A stretch of DNA of 19,969 nt from positions 1-19,969 of the forward strand of contig DYPB01000029.1 of NCBI GenBank assembly GCA_020720185.1, written 5' to 3'. Each line of letters begins with the position of its first letter. Position 1 is the stretch's first letter. Positions 5,372-13,618 of the stretch are shown piece by piece. The translations under genes were made by a program, and so were the position numbers. This DNA comes from Flavobacterium psychrophilum (GTDB lineage: Bacteria > Bacteroidota > Bacteroidia > Flavobacteriales > Flavobacteriaceae). Under the pieces are notes generated by a model that did not search any database, was not told the DNA's origin, and was given only the letters and a program-made list of their open reading frames with translations.

Positions 5372-5605
5372 ATGGAAACATTAAAAATTCAATTTGAAAC
5401 AAAAAATAGAGCAAAAATTATCGAAATGTTGAGTTCATTTCCTGAAAATGAAGTTCAAATCGTTCGAGAAGACTCATTTTTTGAAGAAAATAAAAAAAAA
5501 CTACATTTAGCTTATGACAATTTAATTTCTGGTAAGAGTAAGCTCTATGCTATTGATGAGTTGGATGAAATGTTAGAAAAAACAATTTCAAAGTATGAAG
5601 GTTAA
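5372..5605 (+). CDS. Antitoxin-like protein of the fourth toxin-antitoxin pair
   Basis: A 77-residue acidic protein without membrane segments. A predicted strand LKIQFET and helix open it, and the second half is helical and charged (ISGKSKLYAIDELDEMLEKTI). It overlaps the next gene by 11 nt, the same overlap as the pair at 134/345, although the two antitoxins are not evidently similar. It has its own promoter-like box right after the deacetylase gene. The call rests on size, charge and the overlapping RelE/ParE-like partner. Confidence 0.72.
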   Translation: METLKIQFETKNRAKIIEMLSSFPENEVQIVREDSFFEENKKKLHLAYDNLISGKSKLYAIDELDEMLEKTISKYEG

Positions 5606-5894
5606 ATTTACGGATGATTTTAGTCAATTATTAGCAAGGAATGTCTTATATATTTCTTGGGATAAACCAGAAGCAGCTAAAAAAATTAGAAAAGATTTGA
5701 TTAAAAATTTAAAGAAAAATTTAAAATTTCCATATCATTTCAAGAAATCTATTTACTTTGACAATGAATTGATTAGAGATTATGTTTTTAAGGGATATAC
5801 TTCTGTGTATAAAATAAATGAAATAGAGCAAACAGTTGAAATATTCGGTTTTATCAAATATATAGAAAAATTAACCACAAATGAACGAAATTAA
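5595..5894 (+). CDS. RelE/ParE-superfamily toxin of the fourth pair
   Basis: This 99-residue basic protein follows the superfamily pattern: a short strand (VKFTDDF), a helical hairpin with PEAAKKIRKDLIKNLKKN, then strands (KSIYFDNELIRDYVFKGYTSVYKIN and VEIFGFIKY). The EIFGFIKY strand takes the place of the usual C-terminal IxIxxIxH segment. It overlaps its antitoxin by 11 nt. Its own stop TAA (5892-5894) lies inside, or 1 nt before, the start of the HMG-CoA reductase gene, so toxin translation ends on the initiation region of a core metabolic gene. Enzymatic activity (RNase or gyrase poison) cannot be deduced. Confidence 0.8.
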   Translation: MKVKFTDDFSQLLARNVLYISWDKPEAAKKIRKDLIKNLKKNLKFPYHFKKSIYFDNELIRDYVFKGYTSVYKINEIEQTVEIFGFIKYIEKLTTNERN

Positions 5895-7212
5895 AATGAA
5901 CAAAGAAGTTACAGGTTTTTCAAAATTATCTAAAGAAGAAAAAATAAATTGGATTGCAAAAACTTATTTTTCAGACACTTATAATCCAATTCCAACCATA
6001 AAACAATATTGGAATTCCGATAAAAAGTTGCAACAACTGCACGATGATTTTATTGAAAATACCATTTCAAATTTTTATTTACCACTCGGAATTGCTCCTA
6101 ATTTTTTGATAAACCATCGGTTTTATTCTATTCCTATGGTAATTGAGGAAAGTTCGGTAGTGGCAGCAGCAGCAAAATCAGCAAAATTTTGGGCATCTCG
6201 TGGTGGTTTTAAAGCCACAATTATCAATACTGAAAAAATAGGACAGGTTCATTTTATGTATGCTGGCGATATTAAAAAATTGGAACATTTTTTTAATACA
6301 ATCAAGCCAAAATTCTTTTCAGACACCGAAAATTTGACCAAAAACATGCAAAAAAGAGGTGGTGGAATTTTAGATATTGAATTAAGAAATAAGACCAATT
6401 TAATAGATAATTATTTTCAACTCCATGCTTCGTTTGAGACCAAAGATAGTATGGGAGCAAATTTTATAAATAGTTGTTTGGAACAATTTGCAAAAACATT
6501 AAAGACAGAAGTTGCTGTTTATGAAGGTTTTACAAATGAGGAAAAAACTATAGAAATTGTTATGAGTATTTTGTCAAACTATGTTCCAAATTGTTTGGTT
6601 CGTGCTGAGGTGTCTTGTAAGGTAGAAGATTTAGCGGATAAAAACATCATTAATCCTACTGAATTTGCTGAAAAATTTGTCCGTGCGGTTCAAATTGCAA
6701 AAGTAGAACCCTATCGGGCCGTTACTCACAACAAAGGAATTATGAATGGAATAGACGCTGTGGTTTTAGCAACAGGTAATGATTTTAGAGCTGTTGAAGC
6801 AGGAATTCATGCTTATGCCTCTAAATCAGGACAATATTCAAGTCTTTCGGATGCAAAAATTGACAACGGAATTTTTAGTTTTTGCTTAGAAATTCCTTTA
6901 GCATTAGGCACTGTTGGCGGTTTAACATCTTTGCATCCCTTAGTAGAATTTAATTTAGAAATGCTCGAAAAACCATCGGCACAACAATTGATGCAAATTG
7001 TAGCGGTGGCTGGATTGGCTCAAAATTTTGCCGCACTTCGGTCATTAACTACTACAGGAATTCAGGTAGGACACATGAAAATGCACTTAAATAACATCTT
7101 AAATCAATTTGAAACTACTGATATTGAACGCATTGAAATAAAAAAACACTTTAAAAACAACGAAGTTTCTCATGCTGCTGTAGTGCGTTTTATTGAGGAA
7201 ATTAGAAAATAA
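5881..7212 (+). CDS. Hydroxymethylglutaryl-CoA reductase, class II type
   Basis: This 443-residue enzyme converts HMG-CoA to mevalonate, the committed step of isoprenoid synthesis (run in reverse by degradative relatives). Seen in the sequence: ENTISNFYLPLGIA (59-72) with VIEESSVVAAA (87-97) holding the catalytic glutamate, and DSMGANFINS. Then THNKGIMNGIDA with Lys285 and GNDFRA with Asp301, 16 residues apart as in the Pseudomonas mevalonii enzyme (Lys267/Asp283). SLHPLVE and GHMKMH (His398, equivalent to His381) complete the set. It has no membrane domain, so it is cytoplasmic. Two starts are possible, 5881 (overlapping the toxin by 14 nt) or 5896 (1 nt after its stop). No -7 box of its own is evident, so it is probably coupled to the toxin-antitoxin transcript or to the deacetylase upstream. 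The kinase at 7312 follows. Confidence 0.93.
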   Translation: MNEIKMNKEVTGFSKLSKEEKINWIAKTYFSDTYNPIPTIKQYWNSDKKLQQLHDDFIENTISNFYLPLGIAPNFLINHRFYSIPMVIEESSVVAAAAKSAKFWASRGGFKATIINTEKIGQVHFMYAGDIKKLEHFFNTIKPKFFSDTENLTKNMQKRGGGILDIELRNKTNLIDNYFQLHASFETKDSMGANFINSCLEQFAKTLKTEVAVYEGFTNEEKTIEIVMSILSNYVPNCLVRAEVSCKVEDLADKNIINPTEFAEKFVRAVQIAKVEPYRAVTHNKGIMNGIDAVVLATGNDFRAVEAGIHAYASKSGQYSSLSDAKIDNGIFSFCLEIPLALGTVGGLTSLHPLVEFNLEMLEKPSAQQLMQIVAVAGLAQNFAALRSLTTTGIQVGHMKMHLNNILNQFETTDIERIEIKKHFKNNEVSHAAVVRFIEEIRK

Positions 7213-7215
7213 AAA

Positions 7216-7223
7216 TATTTTTG
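7216..7223 (+). promoter_or_regulatory. -7 box before the GYDIA kinase
   Basis: TATTTTTG matches TAnnTTTG just after the HMG-CoA reductase stop. A start near 7230 would give a leader of about 80 nt carrying the inverted repeat at 7233-7274. Confidence 0.45.
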
Positions 7224-7230
7224 ATAAAAA

Positions 7231-7311
7231 CACCATAACGGAAATTTTTACAACACACAGGAACATAATTATGGCGTACCATTTTCCAATAAATAAAAAT
7301 ATTACAATTAG
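7231..7311 (+). promoter_or_regulatory. Leader with CCATAA/TTATGG inverted repeat, similar to the leader at 4481
   Basis: CCATAACGG (7233-7241) and TTATGGCGT (7269-7277), then AATAAATAAAAA before the gene. It shares order and sequence with 4481-4548. The stem bases differ (C:G here, T:A there) but still pair. Function unknown. Confidence 0.35.
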
Positions 7312-8232
7312 ATGAAAAACACCTTTTACAGCAACGGAAAATTACTCATAACAGGTGAATATCTTGTGCTTGACGGTGCTATTTCATTGGCATTACCAAC
7401 AAAATTTGGGCAAAATTTAGTTGTTGAAACCATAGATAATAACAACATAATAGATTGGAAAAGTTATGATTCTGACGGAACTATTTGGTTTGAAACCAAT
7501 TTCTCATTTCGATCAATTATCGAAAAAGAACAATTTGACGCATCTGAAAATGTAAAAAACACACTTGTAGAAATCCTGCATCAAGCCTATTTATTGAATC
7601 CTAATTTTATAGTCAATTCTAATGGATATTTAATCAAAACGCAACTTTTTTTTCCTCGAAATTGGGGTTTGGGAACTTCATCAACACTAATAAACAATAT
7701 TGCACAATGGACTGATATTGATGCTTTTAGACTCTTAAAAAACAGTTTTGGAGGTAGTGGATATGATATTGCTTGTGCTCAAAATAATGTTCCAATTTTA
7801 TACCAATTAATTGATGAAAATCCAGTTGTGGAATTGGTAAATTTTAATCCAATTTTTAAAGATAATATTTATTTTGTTTATCTAAATCAGAAACAAAATA
7901 CTAAAAACGCAATAATCAATTATCAAAATAGAATTAATCAATTTGATAAAGATATTTCTAAAATAAACAAAATCACTAATCAAATTTTAAATACAAATAT
8001 CTTAAAACAATTTGAAAATTTAATAGAAACCCATGAAATTATTTTGAGTAATATTCTTGAAATGCAAACCATAAAAGAATGTTTATTCAATGATTTTGAA
8101 GGAGTTATAAAATCTCTTGGAGCTTGGGGTGGTGATTTTGTAATGGTAGTTAGCGATAAAAATCCAACAAAATATTTTGAAAAAAGAGGTTTTAAAACTA
8201 TTTTAAATTATAACGATATGATTCTAAATTAA
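7312..8232 (+). CDS. GYDIA-family GHMP kinase
   Basis: This 306-residue kinase of the galactokinase-homoserine-mevalonate-phosphomevalonate superfamily shows an N-terminal KLLITGEYLVLDG (10-22) and the ATP-binding loop NWGLGTSST (117-125). GGSGYDIA (147-154) is the motif that names this Bacteroidota subfamily, and the C-terminal loop SLGAWGGDF follows. It most likely phosphorylates mevalonate or phosphomevalonate in the cytoplasm; the subfamily's exact substrate is not settled to my knowledge. Position after HMG-CoA reductase supports a mevalonate-pathway role. It has its own candidate promoter and leader. Its TAA is interlocked with the stop of the convergent gene at 8229 in a shared TTAA. 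Confidence 0.9.
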   Translation: MKNTFYSNGKLLITGEYLVLDGAISLALPTKFGQNLVVETIDNNNIIDWKSYDSDGTIWFETNFSFRSIIEKEQFDASENVKNTLVEILHQAYLLNPNFIVNSNGYLIKTQLFFPRNWGLGTSSTLINNIAQWTDIDAFRLLKNSFGGSGYDIACAQNNVPILYQLIDENPVVELVNFNPIFKDNIYFVYLNQKQNTKNAIINYQNRINQFDKDISKINKITNQILNTNILKQFENLIETHEIILSNILEMQTIKECLFNDFEGVIKSLGAWGGDFVMVVSDKNPTKYFEKRGFKTILNYNDMILN

Positions 8233-8591
8233 CCGTGGTAAACCCTTGAAAACTGAATTTTCCCTTCTTTAATCTCCAAAACTTCTGCAATAAGCATATC
8301 ATTTTCACCATCAACTTTACGGATATATTCCATAAAAACACGATCGTAATTTGCTGTTAATGAAGTCTGAATATATTTTAAACTAGGCAAGTTCATAAAC
8401 GCATCATTCCACCAATTATGTAATGATGTTCTGCCTTTTATAAACCCATTTGTTTCGGGTTTTTTAATTTTTAATTTTGGGCTATAATGCTGTGCATCAT
8501 CGTCATATAACGATAAAAGTTCCTCTAAATTATGATTATTAAAAGCGTCAAACCATTTTTGGGCGATATGGATATTTTTATTTGTAGTCAT
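8229..8591 (-). CDS. SnoaL/NTF2-like protein
   Basis: A 120-residue protein with the NTF2-like cone fold pattern: helix IAQKWFDAFNNHNLEELLSLYDDDAQHYSP, then a G-R-x-S-L-x-x-W-W segment and strands such as YDRVFMEYIRK and MLIAEVLEIKEGKI ending in SRVYHG. Members bind small hydrophobic ligands or act as isomerases/cyclases; the function cannot be assigned from sequence. There is no signal peptide. It lies 9 nt behind the exported protein gene (9047-8601) and is probably co-transcribed with it. It converges on, and overlaps by 4 nt, the GYDIA kinase. Confidence 0.82.
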   Translation of the reverse strand: MTTNKNIHIAQKWFDAFNNHNLEELLSLYDDDAQHYSPKLKIKKPETNGFIKGRTSLHNWWNDAFMNLPSLKYIQTSLTANYDRVFMEYIRKVDGENDMLIAEVLEIKEGKIQFSRVYHG

Positions 8592-8600
8592 ATTTTATTT

Positions 8601-9047
8601 TTACGGATAAGCTAAAAATTCTTTTTCTTTAACATTTTTAAGTTTACAAATCTTCTTTTTCTTGCCTCTGATATATTCAATTACGGCTTCATTATCTTTT
8701 AAAATATATTTTGGCTTACTGATTATTTCGGATTTCTTAACAATTTCTCGATTACCATATTCATCAATAATTAATTCAGGACGGTAAGAATATCGAGCAA
8801 TAAATTTAGTTGATGATAGTGCTTCAATATTAAGTTTATGATTTCTAAAAAACAATGTAACTAATTTAATATCAGATAATAAAGGTTTTTTTAAATCAAT
8901 ATAAAAATCAGTTCCACCACCAGATAATTCCTGACCACCAACCCAGTTTTGATAAGAAATGGAATCAAATTCTTGAGGAAATTTTTGAAATTTCTGACAA
9001 ATTGCAAGGCTAGAAAAAAGCAAAAAATAAATTCTTAGGATACCCAT
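8601..9047 (-). CDS. Small exported protein of unknown function
   Basis: This 148-residue protein begins with a hydrophobic segment ILRIYFLLFSSLAICQ that looks like a cleavable signal peptide, so it is probably periplasmic or outer-membrane associated. The mature part contains YQNWVGGQELSGGGTDFYID, a stretch I associate with uncharacterised small secreted Bacteroidota proteins. A basic strand-rich C-terminus follows (IEYIRGKKKKICKLKNV). A cysteine at the signal end (position 17) is followed by glutamine. Its context (leucine/alanine before it) is only lipobox-like, so lipidation is possible but weakly supported. First gene of a two-gene operon with the NTF2-like gene; -7 box at 9071-9078. I assign no function. 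Confidence 0.7.
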   Translation of the reverse strand: MGILRIYFLLFSSLAICQKFQKFPQEFDSISYQNWVGGQELSGGGTDFYIDLKKPLLSDIKLVTLFFRNHKLNIEALSSTKFIARYSYRPELIIDEYGNREIVKKSEIISKPKYILKDNEAVIEYIRGKKKKICKLKNVKEKEFLAYP

Positions 9048-9070
9048 CTGTATTTGTTTTTAAAGTTTAT

Positions 9071-9078
9071 CAAATGTA
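9071..9078 (-). promoter_or_regulatory. -7 box for the exported protein operon
   Basis: CAAATGTA on the plus strand reads TACATTTG on the minus strand, a match to TAnnTTTG, 23 nt before the start codon at 9047. Confidence 0.5.
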
Positions 9079-9133
9079 CATTAATCTTATTAAAAATTAT
9101 TATAACTTGCACTTTTAATTTCAGAAAAAACAA

Positions 9134-10456
9134 ATGAATTTCTTAAATACAGTTTGGCAAGATATAGAACAAGAAAATAAAGCAAACAAATCCTTTGTTT
9201 TTATAATTCTTACATTACTTTCAATTCCCTTTTATAGTGTTATATTTAACAACATTAGCCTAATCTTGTTAGTAATTTTGTCATTTATATATTCTAAAAG
9301 ACCAAATTTTAGGATAAACACAACGCTATTATTACCAATAGCATTGTATCTATTAATGTTAGTTTCTTGTTTTTGGACTATTGATATTGAAAGAACAATT
9401 ACTGCTTTATCAAAAGAAATTTCATTATTGATAATACCTCTTTGCTTTATGATTTTTGGAACATTAAATTCTAATCAAACCACAAAAATCATTTCATATT
9501 ATAGTTATGGAATTTTCGCATTCTGCATTTACTATCTCATAAATGCCACTTTTAGATATATTTACACCACAAATACTGATGTTTTTTTCTATCATGAATT
9601 AGTTACTAAAGATATAAATGCCATTCATGTATCGGTTTATATGTCGGTAGCATTTTTTTATTTTTTTACAAAAAACATCAAAAAAACTTTCGATTATATT
9701 GCAATTTCACTTCTTTTATTGATAATTTTCCTGCTCTCGTCTAAAAATATAATTCTTGTATTTATAATTTTAATAATTTTATACCAATTATATTATTCAA
9801 AATCATCAAATAAAATGCGATTAAGAAACCTTCTTGTTTTTACAATATTTTTAGTATTGATATTTTCTTTCGGCAAGATTAAGGACCGATTTAAAGAGGA
9901 GTTTCAAACCAATACTCACACAAGTTTGAATGCCAATGTAATTGAAAAAATCCCAACAGAAATTCATAATGTAAGTATAAAAGAAGCCTGGTGTAATACA
10001 ACTTTTACACCAAATGATTATTTTCCAGGTACGGCATTTAGAGTTTATCAGTTTAGAATTTTTTTAGAAATGATACACGAAAATTCTGTTTTTTGGACAG
10101 GATTTGGATTAAATGCGTCATATAAAAAAATTGAAGAAAAAGGTAATCAATACAATGTTTACAAGGGAATTGCATCACAAGACGGTTATCAGAAAAAGAA
10201 TTTTCATAATCAATATGTACAAAATTTTGCTGATTTGGGTGTTTTTGGTTTTCTTATTTTGATTTTAATGCTTGTTGTAAATTTAAAAAACGGAATTAAA
10301 AATAAAGATTTTATACATATTTCGTTTGCAGTAATAATGATAAGTTTATTTATAACCGAAAGTTTTTTATGGCGACAAAGAGGCGTGGTGTTTTTTACGG
10401 TTTTATTTTGTGTTTTTAATTCAAATATTAAAGAAAAATTAGAAAAAATTATATAA
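9134..10456 (+). CDS. O-antigen ligase / polysaccharide polymerase-like membrane protein
   Basis: This 440-residue integral membrane protein has about ten hydrophobic helices. One large hydrophilic loop at roughly residues 250-360 contains WTGFGLNASYKKI and NFHNQYVQNFADLGVFG. The helix pattern and the HNQYVQ motif with the following helix fit the Wzy_C/WaaL superfamily, which polymerises lipid-linked repeat units or transfers glycan onto lipid A or protein at the periplasmic face. Ligase and polymerase cannot be told apart by sequence alone. It opens the polysaccharide block with uxs, the glycosylphosphotransferase and a GT2 downstream. No clear -7 box precedes it; only a partial match (TAACTTG) lies about 30 nt upstream. 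Confidence 0.82.
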   Translation: MNFLNTVWQDIEQENKANKSFVFIILTLLSIPFYSVIFNNISLILLVILSFIYSKRPNFRINTTLLLPIALYLLMLVSCFWTIDIERTITALSKEISLLIIPLCFMIFGTLNSNQTTKIISYYSYGIFAFCIYYLINATFRYIYTTNTDVFFYHELVTKDINAIHVSVYMSVAFFYFFTKNIKKTFDYIAISLLLLIIFLLSSKNIILVFIILIILYQLYYSKSSNKMRLRNLLVFTIFLVLIFSFGKIKDRFKEEFQTNTHTSLNANVIEKIPTEIHNVSIKEAWCNTTFTPNDYFPGTAFRVYQFRIFLEMIHENSVFWTGFGLNASYKKIEEKGNQYNVYKGIASQDGYQKKNFHNQYVQNFADLGVFGFLILILMLVVNLKNGIKNKDFIHISFAVIMISLFITESFLWRQRGVVFFTVLFCVFNSNIKEKLEKII

Positions 10457-10461
10457 GTTTG
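10454..10461 (+). promoter_or_regulatory. Possible -7 box before the UDP-glucuronate decarboxylase gene
   Basis: TAAGTTTG matches TAnnTTTG and overlaps the ligase stop codon. It lies 58 nt before the next start, further than in the other genes of this window, and no TTG is visible at -33. Confidence 0.3.
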
Positions 10462-10519
10462 CACTATAATTACTCAATTTACATAAAAAAATCGATACAA
10501 TTTTTATATTAAGAATTAA

Positions 10520-11503
10520 ATGAAAAAAATTTTAATTACAGGTGCGGCAGGATTTTTAGGCTCTCATCTATGCGACAGATTTATAAAAGAAAATTATCAT
10601 GTAATAGGTATGGACAACTTGATTACAGGCGATTTAAAAAACATAGAGCATCTTTTTAAACTCAAAAATTTTGAATTTTACCACCACGATATAACAAAAT
10701 TTGTACATGTGCCTGGTGAAATTGATTATATATTACATTTTGCATCACCAGCAAGTCCTATCGATTATTTAAAAATTCCAATACAAACCTTAAAAGTAGG
10801 TTCATTAGGAACCCATAATTTATTAGGATTAGCACGAGTTAAAAAAGCTAGAATCTTAATTGCTTCAACATCAGAAATTTATGGAGACCCTTTGATACAT
10901 CCACAAACCGAAGAGTATTATGGAAATGTAAACACCATAGGACCTCGAGGAGTTTATGATGAGGCCAAAAGATTTCAAGAATCTATCACCATGGCTTATC
11001 ACACTTTTCACGGAGTTGAAACCAGAATAGTAAGAATTTTTAACACCTATGGTCCCCGAATGCGATTAAATGACGGTCGTGTAATTCCAGCATTTATCGG
11101 ACAGGCTTTGCGTGGCGAAGATTTAACTATTTTTGGAGATGGTTCTCAAACTCGATCGTTTTGCTATGTTGATGACCAAGTAGAAGGTATTTTTAAATTA
11201 TTACATTCCGATTATATTTATCCAGTAAACATTGGAAACCCTGACGAAATAACCATTAAAGATTTTGCCGATGAGATTATAAAATTGACAGGAACCGCCC
11301 AGAAAGTGGTTTATCATCCATTGCCTATAAACGATCCTTTGCAACGACAACCAGACACCACAAAAGCCAAAGAAATACTAGGTTGGGAAGCAAAAGTTAA
11401 TCGTGCTGAAGGGATGAAAATTACCTACGATTACTTCAAATCCTTATCAACGGAAGAACTTTTAAAAGAAGAGCACAAAGATTTTACAGGATTTATACAC
11501 TAA
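10520..11503 (+). CDS. uxs: UDP-glucuronate decarboxylase (UDP-xylose synthase family)
   Basis: This 327-residue extended short-chain dehydrogenase shows the NAD site [11 protein letters not shown] (7-17) and [11 protein letters not shown] (73-83). It also carries the active-site set STSEIYG (116-122) and YDEAKR with Tyr146/Lys150, plus [10 protein letters not shown] and the C-terminal [15 protein letters not shown] segment. The HFASPASP and STSEIYGDP motifs are characteristic of UDP-xylose synthase rather than of epimerases or dTDP-glucose dehydratase. It converts UDP-glucuronate to UDP-xylose (or the 4-keto intermediate), a donor for envelope polysaccharide. It lies 2 nt ahead of the glycosylphosphotransferase gene, so the two form an operon. 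No UDP-glucose dehydrogenase is in the window. Confidence 0.92.
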   Translation: MKKILITGAAGFLGSHLCDRFIKENYHVIGMDNLITGDLKNIEHLFKLKNFEFYHHDITKFVHVPGEIDYILHFASPASPIDYLKIPIQTLKVGSLGTHNLLGLARVKKARILIASTSEIYGDPLIHPQTEEYYGNVNTIGPRGVYDEAKRFQESITMAYHTFHGVETRIVRIFNTYGPRMRLNDGRVIPAFIGQALRGEDLTIFGDGSQTRSFCYVDDQVEGIFKLLHSDYIYPVNIGNPDEITIKDFADEIIKLTGTAQKVVYHPLPINDPLQRQPDTTKAKEILGWEAKVNRAEGMKITYDYFKSLSTEELLKEEHKDFTGFIH

Positions 11504-11505
11504 AA

Positions 11506-12858
11506 ATGCCACCAAAAACAGGAAGATATTCAAAATACATTCGACCGATAAGCATTTTTCTCGACTTATTGGTTATAAATCTATTTGTGCTACTTTTTTT
11601 AAGAGAAAGTATTCACACTATTGGTTATCATTTTATTCTAACAATATTTTGGACAATAATTTCATATTATTCTAGCTTTTACGAAGTATATCGATTTACA
11701 AAAGAAGTTTCTATTTTTGTAAAACTTTTTAATCAATTTATACTTATCAGCTTTGTAACTTTTGCTTATGTAGGCTATCAGTATAAATATGTAAGCCCTA
11801 ATGAAGTTTGGAAATTTATCGTTTTTTCGCTTATCACAGTTTCAATCTTAAAATTTTCAACCTTTTTTCTTCTCAAAAAATACCGATTGTTCTATGGTGG
11901 AAATTTAAGAAGGGTTGTCATTTTAGGAAACGGTAAAGATGTTGAAGATTTACAGCAATTTTTCAATTCAAACGCAGATTATGGCTATAAATTATTAGAA
12001 ACATTTGATTTAAAAACAAATAGGAAAGAAGGTATTAGTAAATCATTTGAATTTATAACAGAAAACAAGATAGATGAAATTTATGCTTCACTAAATACAT
12101 TAAACAATAGTGATTTAGATAACCTAATTAATTTTGCAGATAATAATCTGAAAACCATAAAATTATTACCCGATAGTAAAAACAGGTTGTTGAGAAATCT
12201 AGCGCTTGAATACTATGGATATATACCTATAATATCATTAAGGCAAATACCGTTAGATAAAGAAGTAAACAAACGATTTAAAAGATTTTTTGACATAATT
12301 TTTTCAGCTTCAATTATCCTATTTTTAATGTCTTGGCTAACACCATTAATAGCATTGATAATAAGATTAGAGTCGAAAGGGCCAACATTTTTTAAACAAA
12401 AGCGAAATGGATTAAACTACAAAGAATTTAATTGTTATAAATTTAGATCAATGTGTTTAAATGAAATTGCAGACATAGAACAAGTGCAAAAAAATGATCC
12501 ACGAGTTACAAAATTCGGCAAAATAATAAGAAAATTTAGCATTGATGAGTTACCACAATTTTTTAATGTACTTTTAGGTGATATGTCAGTTGTAGGTCCA
12601 CGACCACATATGGTTAGTCATACTGAAATGTATGCCAAAAGCATTGATAAATTTATGGTAAGGCACTTTATTAAACCAGGCATTACTGGCTTAGCACAAA
12701 CTAAAGGTTTTAGAGGCGAAGTAGAAACCGAGAAAGACATTGTAAACAGGGTTAAATACGATATTTTTTACATCGAAAACTGGTCTTTTTTATTAGATAT
12801 AAAAATAATTATTATTACAGTCGTTAATATCTTTAAGGGTGAAGACAAAGCCTATTAA
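11506..12858 (+). CDS. Polyprenyl glycosylphosphotransferase (initiating sugar transferase)
   Basis: A 450-residue WbaP/WcaJ-type enzyme. The N-terminal third has four to five membrane helices (about residues 14-120). A Rossmann-like CoA-binding domain begins at RRVVILGNGKD, and the C-terminal catalytic domain runs from KRFKRFFDIIFS with one membrane segment. The catalytic domain holds FKQKRNG, YKFRSM, the DPRVTKFGKIIRKFSIDELPQ stretch, GDMSVVGPRP and KPGITGLAQ. It transfers a hexose-1-phosphate from a UDP-sugar to undecaprenyl phosphate, starting a repeat unit on the cytoplasmic face. Which sugar cannot be read off. Tightly spaced after uxs and before the GT2 gene, so probably one transcript. 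Confidence 0.92.
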   Translation: MPPKTGRYSKYIRPISIFLDLLVINLFVLLFLRESIHTIGYHFILTIFWTIISYYSSFYEVYRFTKEVSIFVKLFNQFILISFVTFAYVGYQYKYVSPNEVWKFIVFSLITVSILKFSTFFLLKKYRLFYGGNLRRVVILGNGKDVEDLQQFFNSNADYGYKLLETFDLKTNRKEGISKSFEFITENKIDEIYASLNTLNNSDLDNLINFADNNLKTIKLLPDSKNRLLRNLALEYYGYIPIISLRQIPLDKEVNKRFKRFFDIIFSASIILFLMSWLTPLIALIIRLESKGPTFFKQKRNGLNYKEFNCYKFRSMCLNEIADIEQVQKNDPRVTKFGKIIRKFSIDELPQFFNVLLGDMSVVGPRPHMVSHTEMYAKSIDKFMVRHFIKPGITGLAQTKGFRGEVETEKDIVNRVKYDIFYIENWSFLLDIKIIIITVVNIFKGEDKAY

Positions 12859-12862
12859 TATT

Positions 12863-13618
12863 ATGGAAAATAATTTAGTATCTATAATTACACCTACTTA
12901 CAATTCAGCAAAATACATTGCACAAACGATACAATCCGTTCAAAATCAGACTTATACAAACTGGGAAATGATTATTGTTGATGACGGTTCGACTGATAAT
13001 ACCAAAGAAATTGTAGCTCAATTTGCATCAAAAGATAATCGAATAAAACCTTTTCAAATGGCTACCAATTCAGGGCCTGCAAAAGCTAGAAACACAGGAA
13101 TTAAAAATGCAACAGGAAAATATATGACTTTTCTTGATGCTGATGATATTTGGTTCGATGATTTTATAACGACCAGCATAACAACAATTAATGAAACAGG
13201 TGTTCCTTTTGTTTTCTCTTCTTATAAACGCTCAAACGAAAATTTAGAATTTGTATATTCTGATTTTATTGTTCCACAAAAAGTTACTTATTCAGACATA
13301 CTTAAAACCAACTCTATCAGTTGTTTAACAGCTTTTTTAGATATTGAAAAATTAGGTAAAAAGTCTATGCCAGAAATTTTTAAAAGACAAGATATGGGTT
13401 TGTGGTTACAATATTTGAAAGAAATTCCGTACGCCTACGGTATTCAAAAACCTTTAGCTATTTATCGAATTAGAGAAAATTCATTATCAAGAGATAAAAA
13501 AAAGTTGTTAAAATATCAATGGCAGTTTTATAGAGAAGTGGAGGGTTTAAGTGTTTTAAAATCAGTTTATTATATGATTAATTGGGCAATCAGAGGTTTT
13601 TTGAAATATAGAAATTAA
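12863..13618 (+). CDS. Family 2 glycosyltransferase
   Basis: This 251-residue GT-A enzyme has IITPTYNSAKYI near the N-terminus, VDDGSTDNT (nucleotide binding) and FLDADDIW with the DxD metal site. RQDMGLWLQYL contains the usual catalytic-base region. A single hydrophobic stretch near the C-terminus may associate with the membrane. It would add a sugar to the lipid-linked unit begun by the preceding transferase. I chose ATG 12863 because the family domain starts just after it and it lies 4 nt behind the previous stop. An in-frame ATG at 12839 would add eight residues and overlap that gene by 20 nt. Its stop TAA shares TTAA with the convergent GNAT gene. Confidence 0.87.
   Translation: MENNLVSIITPTYNSAKYIAQTIQSVQNQTYTNWEMIIVDDGSTDNTKEIVAQFASKDNRIKPFQMATNSGPAKARNTGIKNATGKYMTFLDADDIWFDDFITTSITTINETGVPFVFSSYKRSNENLEFVYSDFIVPQKVTYSDILKTNSISCLTAFLDIEKLGKKSMPEIFKRQDMGLWLQYLKEIPYAYGIQKPLAIYRIRENSLSRDKKKLLKYQWQFYREVEGLSVLKSVYYMINWAIRGFLKYRN

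Noticed and set aside
9134..13618. Complete capsule or O-antigen locus
   Set aside because: Only an initiating transferase, one glycosyltransferase, uxs and one ligase/polymerase-like protein are present. No Wzx flippase, Wza/Wzc or ABC exporter is seen, so it is called a polysaccharide block and not a full locus.
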